Shown here: positions 23,210 through 36,303 of the stretch, piece after piece
How positions within the stretch are numbered: the stretch's first letter is position 1
Layout: each line of letters starts with the position of its first letter
Assembly (NCBI GenBank): GCA_009192285.1
Contig: WBVU01000015.1
Location: 868,001-932,000, forward strand
DNA: 64,000 nucleotides
Source of the DNA: Morchella semilibera
Taxonomy: Eukaryota > Ascomycota > Pezizomycetes > Pezizales > Morchellaceae
Reading direction: 5' to 3'
Position numbers and translations under genes: made by a program
The notes under the pieces: generated by a model
What the model was told of the DNA's origin: nothing
The model's input: only the letters and a program-made list of their open reading frames with translations
The model's database searches: none

Positions 23210-26200
23210 ATGAGTACCGGAACCCCCAGACTCAACTCTGCATTTCCAGAGACGCCAGTGACGGCGCCTCCGTTGCGCCAAAGGCGTGGTAACTCCCCCG
23301 TGAGGGTAGGTTCCGTTAAACAGCCTTCATTCGAATCAAAAGTTTCTGCAGCGAATCCCAAACCGACCAATTCTTCAATAATTCAGGCCTCAGAAACGCC
23401 TCCGCCGCTTATCCCAACAGATGTCATCGATGCGCCTACCCAAAGACTTTACGCAGTAGCCGTATTTGTTCTTTTACAAGCATGGAAATTTTATGATATA
23501 GCTAGACTCTACGCTGCCGAGGGTGACTCGATATCAGAACTATGGTTTTGTGTAAAATGGCTGGTCCTGGACGGCTGCTTTTTTTGGTTTTTACCGTTAC
23601 TCCGGATTCCATGGCTCACTTTCAAAGCAACTTTTACACTTTGCGCGATTGCTACGCTTTCAGTCATCGATATTTTTGTCAGCTTAAAATATCAACTACC
23701 CATTACGGCATTTTTTGGGGCTTTCTGGAAACGTATACATGATCTGTGGGGATCCGTCAGCGAAACATACTAACTTGCTTTTCTCTAGTCATTTATGATC
23801 GAGAGCTCTCAATTACCGAACGAAGCGTCAAGTGGTATGATATTGTGAACAACAATTCTCACATTCAAGGGAAATACACTGTTTATCTTCTGCCAGAAGG
23901 GTATGTCATAACGAAAATCTTCTTGGGTCTGTGCTTATATTCCTTAGGGCTGCGCAAATCAATCCGGAGTCTACTTGCTTTTGTATCGGAGATGCATCAC
24001 CATTCGTCACACTGCCGATTAGAATCAATGGGACCCAGCCTATTAATATTGAACTTCAGAGGATCGATTTAGAATCCGGAAGTGCTGAAATGATCAGTCT
24101 TAACCATAAAGAACTCAAAAGGCTTTTGAAAAAAGCTCCCAGGGAAGACGAACCGCAACTCCGCAACTTACCTTACACCGTCAAGCAACCTGGTCTTTAC
24201 CGCCTTACTAGAGTTACTGATGTATCTCAACTTGAAGTGCGCATTTATCGATCTGAGGCGCTCGTCGTGTCATGCCCGAGAGCCAACCTCAAAATTTCTG
24301 GTTCACAGAAGAGGGATAAATGCAAAGGAGACATGTCAGATATTTCCATGGAGGTTCAAGGGCTTGCCCCGCTTCAAATCACCTACAGTCGTGAGATCAA
24401 GGGTAAGCCGACGGTATTTTCTGTCCAGAGCATTCACCCTGAAGGCTTTGAGTCACCACTGCTTGCTGGGTTTAATAGCGACGGCACGCTTGCTCAACAA
24501 GGCGATGGAACTATGACATGGGCACAACGTCGGGAAATTATTGTACCCCTCAACGAGTCTCTAGCTTCCGCCGGCGATTGGGGCTATTCAATTGACAAGG
24601 TTGTGGATGGCTGTGGAAACACAGTTGACTACAATGCTCTCTTAGAAGATGGGGATTATGTTATCCCTAAGAAAAGCAGCCTTTCCCACAGACTCATGGT
24701 CCATGATAGGCCACGTATTCGTTTCCTTGGATGTGATCCCCAGACACCGATCGACCTACCCAAGGGTGTTTCTAGCGAACTTCCCCTACAACTCGTATCT
24801 GTACGCGATGACGCTCCTTATTCAGTCCGATTTGCATTTACGCCCCACAACAAGCTTCAATCAGCGTCAGAACACTCTCCAGATGCTGTATTCAAGGACT
24901 ATAGCATGAAGGGCCTAACTCAGGCTATATCTATCAAGGAGCCTGGATTGTATTCATTGAAGTCTTTTTCCAGCAAGTTTTGCCCCGGCGAGGTCATGGA
25001 GCCTTCTTCATGTCTTGTTATTACGCCACCAGAGCCAAGCATGACTATGGAATCTGATGAGATTTTGGACAAGTGTACAAGCTCGTCGATTGGTCTTACG
25101 ATCGACCTTACTCTCGTTGGGTCGCCAACATTTGAGCTTTCCTACAGACTCATCAAAGACGGCGGCGCTCCAGTTGTTAAAACTCTTACAATCGACCGCA
25201 CAAGGCACCAAGTCCGCTTTACTCCGGAGGACGCAGGTCACTACGCTTACGAGTTTTTCAGTCTTCGCGACAAGAATTATGCCAATATCAAACTTGATCC
25301 CAAAGTCAACCGTGTTGAGCAGACTGTCAAGCCGCTTGCCGGCGCCAGCTTCATCGATGCAGCACCTCGCAAGAATGTTTGCATTGAGGAGCCTGTAGAG
25401 TTCCAGGTTAAGATGCAAGGAACGCCCCCATTGAATTTGCACTATGATCTCATCCATAATGGAAAACGCCATAGGATGTCCGATAAAAACATTACTACTA
25501 GTATACATACCATCAGGACTCCGCCATTGACACAAGGTGGAGAATATGCTCTCGCCTTGACAACTGTCGAAGATAATAGTGGATGTAAAATATACCTGGA
25601 ATCAGAAGCAAAAGTGAACGTTAGGTGGCAGAGGCCAAAGGCTCAGTTTGCCCCAGTTGAAGGAAAGATGCACGTCAGGGCATTGGAAGGAAAGCCTGTG
25701 GATATTCCGATTAGGTTGACCGGTGAAAGTGTATGTCGCCCTTTCCAAGCACGCCGGCCATTTTTTTTTTCTTTCAACAAACCATACTGACCCACTGTGA
25801 TGTGTAGCCATGGACAGTTAAAATTCGTAACGCCAACCGAGACGAACTAGCCAAGACATTCAAGTTCACGGGAACAAACTCCTACCTGACTGTGCATGAC
25901 GCAGGCACCTACCACCTAGAGGATGTCCGTGATAATGGATGCCCCGGGTCTGTTGCTGGAGCGGATAGCACATTTAAGATTACTTGGATCGATAGGCCTA
26001 AGCTCCGCTTGGCAGAGTCTGTATCAACTACCAAAAAGGGTGAAGGCTTTGTTAGGCAAGATGTATGTGAAGGCGACGAGGATTCAGTTGAACTTGCATT
26101 CACAGGAAGCCCACCATTCATGGTCGATTACGGCATAACGTTCAAACCAGACGGCTCTTCTGACTCCAAACGCTCTTTGGAGCAGAGCTCACAACAACTT

Positions 26201-27271
26201 CGCGCTGGCCTTGGTGTGGCGACTGTACGGTTGGAAACGAGCCGTGCTGGTCTTTACCAATATAAGTTCAAGAGTCTTGCGGATGGACTTTACGATAACC
26301 CAAGGGAGAGCTTACTCAAGAATCCCTTTACTCTCGAACAAACTGTGCACTCGAGACCGACTACAAGTTTTGCAAATCCGAGCAAAGTCTACAAATACTG
26401 CCTAGATGCCGGTGCTGGTGATGATATCATTCCAATCCAACTCCACGGTATCGCGCCGTTTTCCTTGACTATCAACGTCAAGCATTTCAGCACTGGAAAG
26501 AGCGACATAATCAACGTCCCTCACGTCGAAACCAATGTCTTCAACTTCCGCATCCCTAACCATGCCCTGACCCTTGGTAGTCACGCTGTTAGCGTCCTCA
26601 AGGTCAAGGATTCCCGTGGTTGTGTCCGTAAGACGCCGACTGATGCCCCACATGTTATGGTCGCAGTTGCCGACATGCCAACCATTACTCCTCATGACAC
26701 GCAACGAAAAGATTATTGCGTTGGTGACCGTATTGCGTTCACTCTCGCGGGTGTTCCTCCGTTTGCTGTTGGATATGAATGGAATGGTGTCCCGATGAAG
26801 GCTCATAACCAGCCATCCCAGTTCGTTCGTGTTGCAGAGAAACCGGGTAACTTTACAGTCACGGGGCTTCAAGACTCAGCTAGTGACTGTAAGGTCAGTG
26901 TTGGTCTAACGAGTATAGTCCATGAGGTACCGAGTGTCCGAATCAGCGGGGGAAACATAGTCGTCAAGGGTATTGCGGAGGGTGACCAAACAGAGATCAG
27001 TTTCAACTTCTTCGGAACACCACCGTTTACATTCACGTAAGTTTTGTCAACCCCCCTCCCCAAGGAAGGCCCTTTTTAATTGCGTGACAGTTATACACGG
27101 AGTGAGATCGCCAAGAAGGGATCCAAAGCCAAGATTTTAGAGAGCCATTCACAAACGACAAACAGCTTTAGTTACAGCATGTTTGCCTCCCAGGAGGGTG
27201 TTTACGAAGTTATCTCTATCGCCGACAAATTTTGCCAGTACTCTGCAGGAAAGTCGGGGCGGAAGGATTAA
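23210..27271 (+). CDS. POM152: Nuclear pore membrane glycoprotein POM152
   Basis: Integral membrane nucleoporin of the pore's lumenal ring. Exons: 23210-23732, 23789-23900, 23948-25730, 25808-27036, 27091-27271, giving 1275 residues, the usual fungal length. A Pro/Ser-rich N-terminus is followed by three hydrophobic spans in residues about 80-165 (YAVAVFVLLQAWKFY, LWFCVKWLVLDGCFFWFLPL, TLCAIATLSVIDIFV). Next comes the conserved YDRELSITERSVKWYDIV and then a long run of Ig-like lumenal repeats with recurring GxxPF and AGxYxxxxxxD...C patterns (GAPPVV, GTPPLNLHYDL, GIAPFSLTI, GVPPFAVGYEW, GTPPFTFTY). Intron 1 (56 nt) has a perfect TACTAAC branch point. The ATG at 23210 is the first in frame and gives a plausible N-terminus. 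Confidence 0.95.
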
Positions 27272-28596
27272 AATAATGGTTGATGAAGGAAATAATGATA
27301 TGGTTTTTTTTTTTGAATGAAAACATGGTTTTGTCTAGGGGGTTGGGGTTGGGTTGGGATTGTAACGATATTATTACTATGGTGCTAAACTAGAAATTGT
27401 AATGTTTATAGAGCACATTCGAGACAGGAACGGCGTCAATGGTTTAGCGTTGTTTTTATAGCTTGGACTTCATGTTTATCTTTTGCTCGCGTGGGTCGTT
27501 TTAGTTATGTGATACCATTTTTCATTGAAACTTCCTGCGCGTACTTTGATGCCATAGTTGCAAATAAATTACAGACTTAATTAGGTGGGGAACCAAGGCC
27601 AGACTTTGAGATATTGTCGCTGAACATTTACAGGAACCAGAGCCTCCTGTATAGGGGAGTTTCAAATTACTTGCAAGCGTATCCTACCACTACAAATGTG
27701 GTTACACATCGTGCGTGGTGTTTGATTAGTTTTTAGTTTTTAGTTTTTTTTTTGCCCCGTTCACTGACCCGTTCCCCATCATTGGTTCCCGATTTAGGGG
27801 TACGGTTAATACTCGCCAAAAAAAAAAAAAAAGGAAAAAGAAAAAAAGGAAAACAAGTCTGTCCCTCTGGGCACTTGGGTGGCCATCATCTTCCCTGTCC
27901 TACCTACTAACGTACCAAAAGGGACAGACTTGTTCTCTCCGCCAGTAGATGCGGAGGAGGAAAGATGGCCCAAAATACCGAGTGCTACCCGGTGACGCAA
28001 GAAACACGCGACAGTGAAAAAAGAAAAGCCACATTGACATGTGTACCTATAACACCACTGTGAAATGGTTAACTATGTATGCGTTGGGTTTATTAGACCA
28101 GGAACTTGCATCGCCTGAGTCGTATGCTGGCATCATTTCATGCAGTTTGACCGCTGATCTTCGCCCCACAGGCGGATATACCCCACCGGTGAAACTAGCC
28201 AATATTGATCACTCTTCCATCATCGGGTATGGTATCTATAGTAAGTAATAGACTCTTTTGGGTCATTCTATGTAATGGAAAGAATTCAAATTAACTCGAA
28301 TAAATCACGGTATCAAGTTTGAGATAGCTAAAAAGAGAGACAGCCAAGGAGGGCTTGATAGTTAAAAGAAAAAAAATTGCCTACACGCCAGTTACCCAAT
28401 TCGAAGACTGTTGTCACCTTATACCTCCCCAACCCAAACCACGACACCGAACCTGGCATTGAATTTCGTTATCGTGTTTCGTTACAAAAACAATGCTCTT
28501 CCCAAGCCACTCAGTTTCCCCATCCTATTCCTAAGAAGAAGAAAAAAAAAACAGTTGATTTATCTTAACAAGCCGCCATGAGATCACCAAACCCGC
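27272..28596. other. Convergent intergenic region POM152 / UBC4 with a strong hairpin
   Basis: 1.3 kb between two gene 3' ends. It contains T- and A-runs (27305, 27819) and the 15-bp perfect inverted repeat listed separately. No gene-like frame. Confidence 0.55.
27852..27934. repeat. Perfect 15-bp inverted repeat with 53-nt loop
   Basis: AACAAGTCTGTCCCT (27852-27866) is repeated inverted as AGGGACAGACTTGTT (27920-27934). It directly follows an A-rich tract. It could be a foldback element or an RNA hairpin in a 3' region; the sequence alone does not decide. Confidence 0.75.
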
Positions 28597-29499
<903 letters not shown>

Positions 29500-30014
29500 T
29501 TCTGTATCTATAGGGTGAAAAGGTTTAAAACACTGTTATTGGGCCAGCAGGGCGGGGTCAGCACAGTGATGTTTTTGACGGTCAAAATAACCAGCGGAGC
29601 GATGGTGGGAAGGATAGCAAGATGTAAAGTTCGGGATGGGAGAAAAATAGACACGTACCTTGTGTTGATGCTGTGATGAATGGGAAAGGGGAGAAGAGCG
29701 AAGGGTGGTTTGAGTCAGTGGTGGGTGGAGGGATGGGAAGGGCTGGGCTAAGAGGTGAGTTTTGTAGCGGGGCGTTACCGGGGGCGAAGAAAGAAGAGGG
29801 GGGACGGCCACAGAAATTAACAGGGATTTAATAGGTTGAGTCGTGACTAAGCTTGGATCAGAAAGAGGGGAGCGCCACAGAGTGAGAGGAACTGTGAGTG
29901 GATTTATCAAGTCTCCGAGATAGCATGGTATTGGGCAAGGCCACCCACATGTATCTCTCGATATTGGTTAAGAATAAGTTTCAGGGGTACGGTTACCGTT
30001 TTCCAGTATTCCGC

Positions 30015-30090
30015 ACGGGGTGAAGTTGGAACGCTCAAGACGCTCAGCCACGCCAACCGATACCTGGCTGTCCCAACTTCACCCCCCGTA
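30015..30090. mobile_element. Short foldback element, ACGGGGTGAAGTTGG ends (copy A)
   Basis: The left end ACGGGGTGAAGTTGG is matched on the other strand at the right by ACGGGGGGTGAAGTTGG. The core holds ACGCTCAGCCACGCCAACCG, also found in the second copy at 30853. About 76 bp, no coding capacity. Confidence 0.65.
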
Positions 30091-30322
30091 GGCTAGTATT
30101 ATTGCAGTACTACATCCTATCCTCTCTTTCCGCCTTGGAATAGAATGACCCTCTGCATCGCTGATCACCGTCTGTTTTGTATTGACATCATGAAACAAAT
30201 GTGTTCGAATAGGTGAGTACTAAGGCGTTGGTTATAAAATTGATATAACAGAGCCTAAGGCAAGGCAGCGCCTTAACATGTACATAATCTTAAGCTGAAC
30301 CTAGAATAAGTCTATTAAACTA

Positions 30323-30409
30323 CATACCGCAAAATCTCGAGTTATTCGTTGAGAACCACGTTAATAGAAGAATATCCCTGTTGTAGCGCAACGAGGTTTT
30401 GCGGTATAG
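30323..30409. mobile_element. TA-flanked foldback element with ATACCGCAAAA ends
   Basis: Inverted ends CATACCGCAAAATCTCG and, on the opposite strand at the right, CTATACCGCAAAACCTCG, with TA directly outside each end (30321-30322 and 30410-30411). About 87 bp. Only one copy seen in this window. Confidence 0.6.
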
Positions 30410-30852
30410 TATAAGTACTAGCTCCAAAGACTACGTGTTATACCTAGGCCTACACTTAAGTACATGTATCTTCAACAACATACAGTACTAAAAAAGCGAG
30501 TGTATCTAGTACATTACCTGCCAGAATACCATGACACTGCGGTTGATGTTCCGGTTTAGCTCGAAAGTTTCTCACGATACCGTAATGCTATGGTATCTAT
30601 TACATCCCCTTTTTGGTACTGTAATACAGTAATGGTTTCAATTCTATTCCGTTTTGCTCCATACCAATCACACTACATGTACTTAGCTACATGTATCTAA
30701 ACCAAATCTGAAACGTTTTGTTCAACCACAGCTGTTACTATATATAGGACCTATAGGTTTTCTACTAATAATGACTGATCTTGGTTGTATGATCTAGAGA
30801 TCTCGTTAAGGGTATGTGTCTATATATCGATATCACAAATGTACAAGGGTAT

Positions 30853-30949
30853 GCCCGGGGGGGGGGGGGTGAGGTTGGAACGCCCAGACGCTCAGCCACA
30901 GCAGTTATGGGTAAAGTCACGCCAACCGATACCCTGGCCGTTCCAAGTA
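30853..30949. mobile_element. Copy B of the ACGGGGTGAAGTTGG family, right end missing
   Basis: It shares GAGGTTGGAACG, ACGCTCAGCCAC and GCCAACCGATACC with copy A at 30015. It carries an extra stretch of about 20 bp in the middle and a long G-run at its left end. The right inverted end is absent; a different foldback element begins where it should be (30950). Confidence 0.6.
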
Positions 30950-31032
30950 CTACGGGTGTAGGGGTAAGTCTGGCGACAGGAAGAACTGTTACAACTACGC
31001 CAGTGTCGCCAGACTTACCCCTACACCCGTAG
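30950..31032. mobile_element. TA-type foldback element, CTACGGGTGTAGGGG family (copy 1)
   Basis: An 83-bp near-perfect hairpin. CTACGGGTGTAGGGG and the adjoining TAAGTCTGGCGACA at the left are repeated inverted at the right. TA precedes the left end; CA, probably decayed TA, follows the right. The centre holds ACAACTACGCCAG, the empty form of the site interrupted in copy 3. Confidence 0.8.
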
Positions 31033-31350
31033 CACACATAAAAACTCCAATAACTGAACACATAACTTACATATATATACGCCCCAATGCCAGTGTAAGC
31101 GCCTCATCTGATCTAGTGTTATCACAGCGTAATCCCCATGCCCAGCTATTGAACTTAGGTAATACATATGCATATAAATATTGATCTTTAATATTCTCAT
31201 CCCCACACTACGTTTGCCCGCCTACAAGACCTTAATACATTATATAGTTACCCACAAGAACTACATAGTACAAATTGGTCTACAGGTGTTTACCCTTCTG
31301 CATCTACCCTTGTGCAGTTCTCCACCTAACAGGGCACCAAAGGTCGGGGA

Positions 31351-33094
31351 CTAACAGAATGCTTGGACTCCAGTAATTGCTCTACCGAGAATCAAACCTT
31401 GTTTCATCCGTCAGGTCTTTGTTCTTTGTTTTGAAGATTATTCTGCATAACTTACTATGAATATCGCTCTGACCCTCATAGGTTTGCGTGACAAACAGAT
31501 TGGCAACATGCCTGCCGATTCCGTATTCGTCAGACACAGCGTTCCCGCCAAATATTTCCTGCAAACTAAAGATGTTGTTAATCTCACTGAAAATTGGCCT
31601 CGAACTAGATGAACACGCACTCTCTAGCGTTGACCAAAGCTCTGTCACAATTTTGCCTTTTTATCATTGAAATCATTTCTGGTGCAACAAGACCTCTATC
31701 TTTCAACCTCCCAACTTGCAAAGCGGCTGCCAATCCAAATGCAGCATCGGTTGACGCATCTGCCAACTTCTTTTGAACAAGCTGGTACTTTGCCAGGGGG
31801 TTACCCTTGAACTGCTTTCTTTCGAGAGCGTAGGCTCTCGCTCTTATAAGACAGTCTTCCAGTGCACCTATTGTTCCCCACGCAATTCCATACCTAGCAT
31901 TATTTAAACAGCTGAATGGTCCCTTGAGACCTTGAATATCAGGGAACATATTTTCCTCGGGAACCTCCACATCATCGAGCATGATCATGCCAGTGATAGA
32001 AGCACGGAGACCGTTCTTATTTTTAATTGCAGGAGTAGAAACAGTGCCTGGACCGGCGGTTGCCCTTTCAACAAGGAAGCCTCGAATTTTGCCGTCGAGT
32101 TTAGCCCAGACCATGAGCACATCAGCAATCGGGGAGTTTGTGATCCAGGTCTTTGAGCCAGAGAGGAGGTAAATCCCCTTTTTTGTGGGGTGACGGCGTG
32201 CAACAGTCTCCATCCTAAACATTATCATAATAAACAATCCATCCTATATAAAGTATATTCGGATAGAAGTGGGTAAATCTTACGATCCAGGGTCAGATCC
32301 ATGATTTGCTGTTCAGATAAAGTTAGATCTCATGTCTCCTTGAACAGTTTGTAACCAGCAAGGTGAAGTCATACGTTCTGTAAGGCCGAAACAGCCAATA
32401 ATCTTTCCTTTTGCCATTCCTGGAAGAAATCGCTGTTTCTGCTCCTCCGTACCAAACTCTTCAATACCGCCCATGACGAGAGAGCTCTGAACACTCATTC
32501 CACTGCGGTACCCACTATCAACCCTGTTTATCAATCAAAACAGTTAACATGGATTTCTATAATTTACAATGCGCCAGAAGAACGCAATTCACCTCTCAAC
32601 TTCGCGGGTAATCAACTATTTTGTAAAATGATATCAGCCACATGATAGTTATTAGCACCAAGATTTACATACTCCAGAAGCAACATTGCTTACACCGGCG
32701 CACCCATAACCCTGAATTGTAGAACCTAATAACCCTAGCTCCCCCATTTCCCTCAGAATCTCCTGGTCATAATGCTCGTCTCTATATGCCTCTAGTGAAA
32801 ATCCTAGATCAGCCTACAAATATCGTCTCATCCTAAGCACCGGTACAATAAAGATGGGATGTGGACAATCCCATGTATAGGTGATAATAGCTTACGGAGC
32901 ACTCTGGGTAGTAGCTGTTCTTGGCAGTAAGAGCGTGCACTCTCAGCGATTGCAATTTCGTCTTCACTTAATTGCTCTTTAAGCAGGAGAGGATCCTCCC
33001 AGTCGAATGCTGTTGAGTGGGCACAACGGCGAGCAACCGGCGTGATTGCAGGTTTCGCCAGCGAAGTAGCGGGTCGTAGAAACTGGCGCAACAT
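31351..33094 (-). CDS. Glutaryl-CoA dehydrogenase, mitochondrial
   Basis: FAD acyl-CoA dehydrogenase converting glutaryl-CoA to crotonyl-CoA in lysine/tryptophan breakdown in the mitochondrial matrix. Eight minus-strand exons: 33094-32896, 32791-32673, 32615-32593, 32523-32375, 32308-32284, 32214-31617, 31558-31456, 31397-31351, giving 420 residues. The Arg-rich N-terminus [19 protein letters not shown] is a mitochondrial presequence. Family blocks are [82 protein letters not shown] and the catalytic Glu399 in TYEGQSDIH, then [13 protein letters not shown]. Exons of 23 and 25 nt are needed to restore the last-but-one motifs. Assignment over other acyl-CoA dehydrogenases rests on the FDWEDPLLL and VDSGYRS signatures. 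Confidence 0.94.
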
Positions 33095-33389
33095 TTTCAA
33101 AAAGATATATGGGTATTTCCGGTAAACTTTGTCTTAGATGATATCGAGGCCCCAAGATGGGTATTGTAGCTTAAGTCCCAAGTCATGTATGATATATGAA
33201 AGGTTGAGTGTTGACCACGGGCGTCGGACGGTACTTGCCGATAATGGTTACCCAGCCTCGGCATTCGGATCATGCCGAAGGAATTTTAAGCGGGTGATTA
33301 TCTATGATGGGGGCCTACTACTACTTTTCAAAGCCCATGTTTTATTTTACACTAGGGACTATCCAATTACTAGCTCAAAAACACAATTA

Positions 33390-35798
33390 TCAACTCAACA
33401 AGACCCGAACTTCATCCACAGTTCTTGGCCACACACTCCTAGCCCCATCTACACCTTCCTCCATCTCGTTGGCCAAAGCGTTGATTATGGCTTCTTCTAC
33501 CCTACAGAAATCTTCTACAAACCTCTCGGCTGCTTCATGCGAGATTTCCCCCACAACCTTTGGAGAGTTTATTCTTTTGAGCTCTGCCTGTGCATCCATC
33601 AGTGCTGATGGGAGGAAGTCGTCAAGAGTCTGCGAAACTTGTGCTAAGGACGGCAAAGAGAATGGCAGCAGCTGGGTTAAAGGTGTTTTCTATCGAGTGA
33701 TTAGATATGAGTAGCGCCTGAAGAAAAGGAGTTTAACAGGTACCGTTGGATCCCAATCACCTAGCGCAACAAGCAAAGGATTCAGCCCAGAAGTATGCAC
33801 GAAGAAATTGTGTTCATATTCCACAAGGGTCTTGACATAAGTCTTAATTTCACCCTCCAGCATATCAACCTTTTTAGCTGTGAACGAAAATTGATCTATA
33901 GTCGACTTAGCGGCCAACATGCAGTTTAAGCCGAAGATATTGCTCTGTAATTCGTCTAGATCATTTCGGAGGGTACGACAGCCCTCTATGTACGGATCAA
34001 ACGCTTCTTCCAGTATCTTCGAGAACTCCTCTTCGCGCTCTTGAGTTGGCGCTAAGGAAGCTTCATATGAAACCATCAAATCCTTGAGCTCTTTGAGGCC
34101 TTCCAGAAGAAAATCAGGGGGCGAGAGGTCTGGAGGTGCCCGTGGGAGGTCGGACTGCACAGCCCGAACATGGGCCTGTAGGGTACTATGGAATTGACGG
34201 AGAGCAGATTGCTCGGTGCTGAGGTATGTTAGTTTGGGACCACGTATATTGAGTGAGGGTGTACCTCTTGATTGTTTCTAGGAGAGATGAATCTTCGCCA
34301 AGCAGCTTCTCGAAGGTGAGGCGATAGTAATTTATGAGGTTTGATATCCGATATGCTAGGGTACTGTCTTCATGACTGGCAATTACCTGCTCAATTCTAG
34401 ACTGTTCGGCGTCAAAAAAAAATCTACGTTAGCAAAGTCATAAGGGTAACAAGGAGATCTTCGTAAGCATGAATTCTTACCTTCAAGGGTTTGCACACCG
34501 TCTCTAAGCCTTTATCAACTAACATAATCAACCCTTTCCTAGCATCCCAGCCACCCAGAGCCTCCAGAGCATCATCTTTATATTCACTGACCCAAGGTTC
34601 ACTTTTTAATCCTTCCTCGATCCCCCCAAGAATGCTGTTTTGGCCTTCACCTTCTTGAGAAATAAATAAAACTTCCAGAGCCTCCTGTTCGCCAACAGCA
34701 GTAGAGTGTAGCCAGGCCAACATATCTCCAATGTATCTTAAAGGGTCATGGGCATAAAGCTCTATTGGTTTTGTGGAAGTGTCGGTACCGGGTGTGCTTT
34801 GGGGGACGCCGGTTAATGCCGTGTAAAATGAATCAAGAAGAATCTTTTGTCGAGCTTCCGCGAAAAAATCTAAACAATCTCTACAGTTATAACAAAATGT
34901 CAGAATAGTTGTATTAGGGTAAGTTATTGTGGGGCAATACTGAAAGAGGGCGGGTCTTTCAGCCAGAACCCGTAAAGCTCTTCTTATACCCGAATTTACC
35001 TGAGGACTCTCAAGTGATAGGTGTTTTAGCTCTCTTTGGATCCACCTATATAGTTTCTGAAAAGCATCATGTAGGTGTTTTGTCATTAAATCCATGATTT
35101 CCATACTGTCTTTTGGTTAGCACACATACCCCTAACCCTGAGGTAAATGCCACAGATAAGCTCAGAGCGACAGACCCAGCTCTTTGGTTCTCACTTGCTA
35201 GTAAAACTTCACAGTCGCTATGTATTCTTTTTACCCTACTCAATATCCGGAAGAATCTGTCGTCCAGAGCCTCAACTGAGCTGGTTAACACCAGTACATC
35301 TTCCTCAGAGACCACAAAGTGTGCCGTGAATGCAGACAGCAGTGCTTCTTTGGTTTCCACATCTTTTTTCTGAGACAATAGCCCAGAAGCTTCTTCAAGT
35401 ATTGGTGCCGTTTCCGAGGAAGCCGCGGCAATATGTGTTTGCAGAGAGGACACTACGGCATTCATTGCGCCCAACGTAGTCCCTATGTGTTTTAATTGCT
35501 ATTTACAAGATATCATTCAGCGAATATTCTAGATCTATAGGGAAGGTAAAATAAAATAATAAAAATAAATAAAAAACAAAATCGTTTAAGCTACCTCAGA
35601 TATCTTAGCGAATTCCTCAACAATGTGAGCATTGCTTCGGATGACCTCTGCCTGGATATCTACCCGCAGCTGTCGTCGTGAATCGGGAGAGTTGTCAGTG
35701 AAACGTGCATCCAATACTTGGAGCGCATTCCGTATCTCGGAGTCAGAATATGATGCAGAGAGGACTGATGATAGTCTTTGTTGCGAAAGCGAATCCAT
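33390..35798 (-). CDS. COG6: Conserved oligomeric Golgi complex subunit 6 (COG6)
   Basis: Subunit of the COG tethering complex for retrograde vesicle traffic within the Golgi. Minus-strand exons: 35798-35595, 35498-35176, 35105-34941, 34880-34481, 34401-34265, 34218-33744, 33689-33390, giving 667 residues, normal for the family. Coiled-coil N-terminal part (IVEEFAKISEQLKHIG, HSDCEVLLASENQRAG), then the conserved AFQKLYRWIQRELKHL, RRALRVLAERPALFQDCLDF and ELYAHDPLRYIGDMLAWLHS, and CKPLKSRIEQVIAS. Three inferred introns each rebuild a conserved block across the join, which supports the model. Only 295 bp separate its stop codon from the start codon of the glutaryl-CoA dehydrogenase gene. ATG9 is divergent on the other side. 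Confidence 0.92.
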
Positions 35799-36303
35799 TA
35801 GGGGTCTGTTGCCTGCAATTTGTGGGCAGTTGAAGCTATGAAATATATATGTTACCCGGCTGCTATGTAATATCAATGTTATCGATATCAACTATCGATA
35901 GGTATGGTTGTATCCCTGCTAAAGACTTGACAAGGGGGTATTGTGACGTGTGACCTTGAGCCCGAGGCTGAGAACAGCCACAGGATTTACAGACTGTGCA
36001 TGAGACCTCATTTGCTCACAGGTTACATTACACGGGAAGCTCAGAACGTGGTTGACAGGAAATCGAAGCTCCCAAAACCTCATCACACTGACCAAAGAAC
36101 ATCCATTTAGTCTCTTACCATCAACTGACCCCGTCACCAACAACATTCTTCTTTTCAACTACCTCACCACCACCGAAAAACTTTCCTAACTCTAGCCCAA
36201 AGCGGCACAGTTTCCCCCGCCTTCCCCCCCAATAGCCTCCACAGCTTCGTCTATCATCGAGAGGCAGAAGTTCATTCACCTAAGAGTCTTAGGTTTAAAC
36301 ACG
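35799..36303. promoter_or_regulatory. Divergent promoter region COG6 / ATG9
   Basis: 505 bp between the two divergent start codons must serve both genes. The ATG9-proximal part is C-rich and pyrimidine-rich (36160-36245), as in many fungal leaders. No specific binding site is claimed. Confidence 0.5.

Larger units (their letters stand above)
29500..31350. other. Intergenic region UBC4 / GCDH with a cluster of foldback elements
   Basis: 1.85 kb upstream of UBC4 and downstream of the glutaryl-CoA dehydrogenase gene. The first 400 bp probably hold the UBC4 leader and promoter. Four foldback elements sit between 30.0 and 31.03 kb and are listed separately. Open frames in the region are not gene-like. 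Confidence 0.6.
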
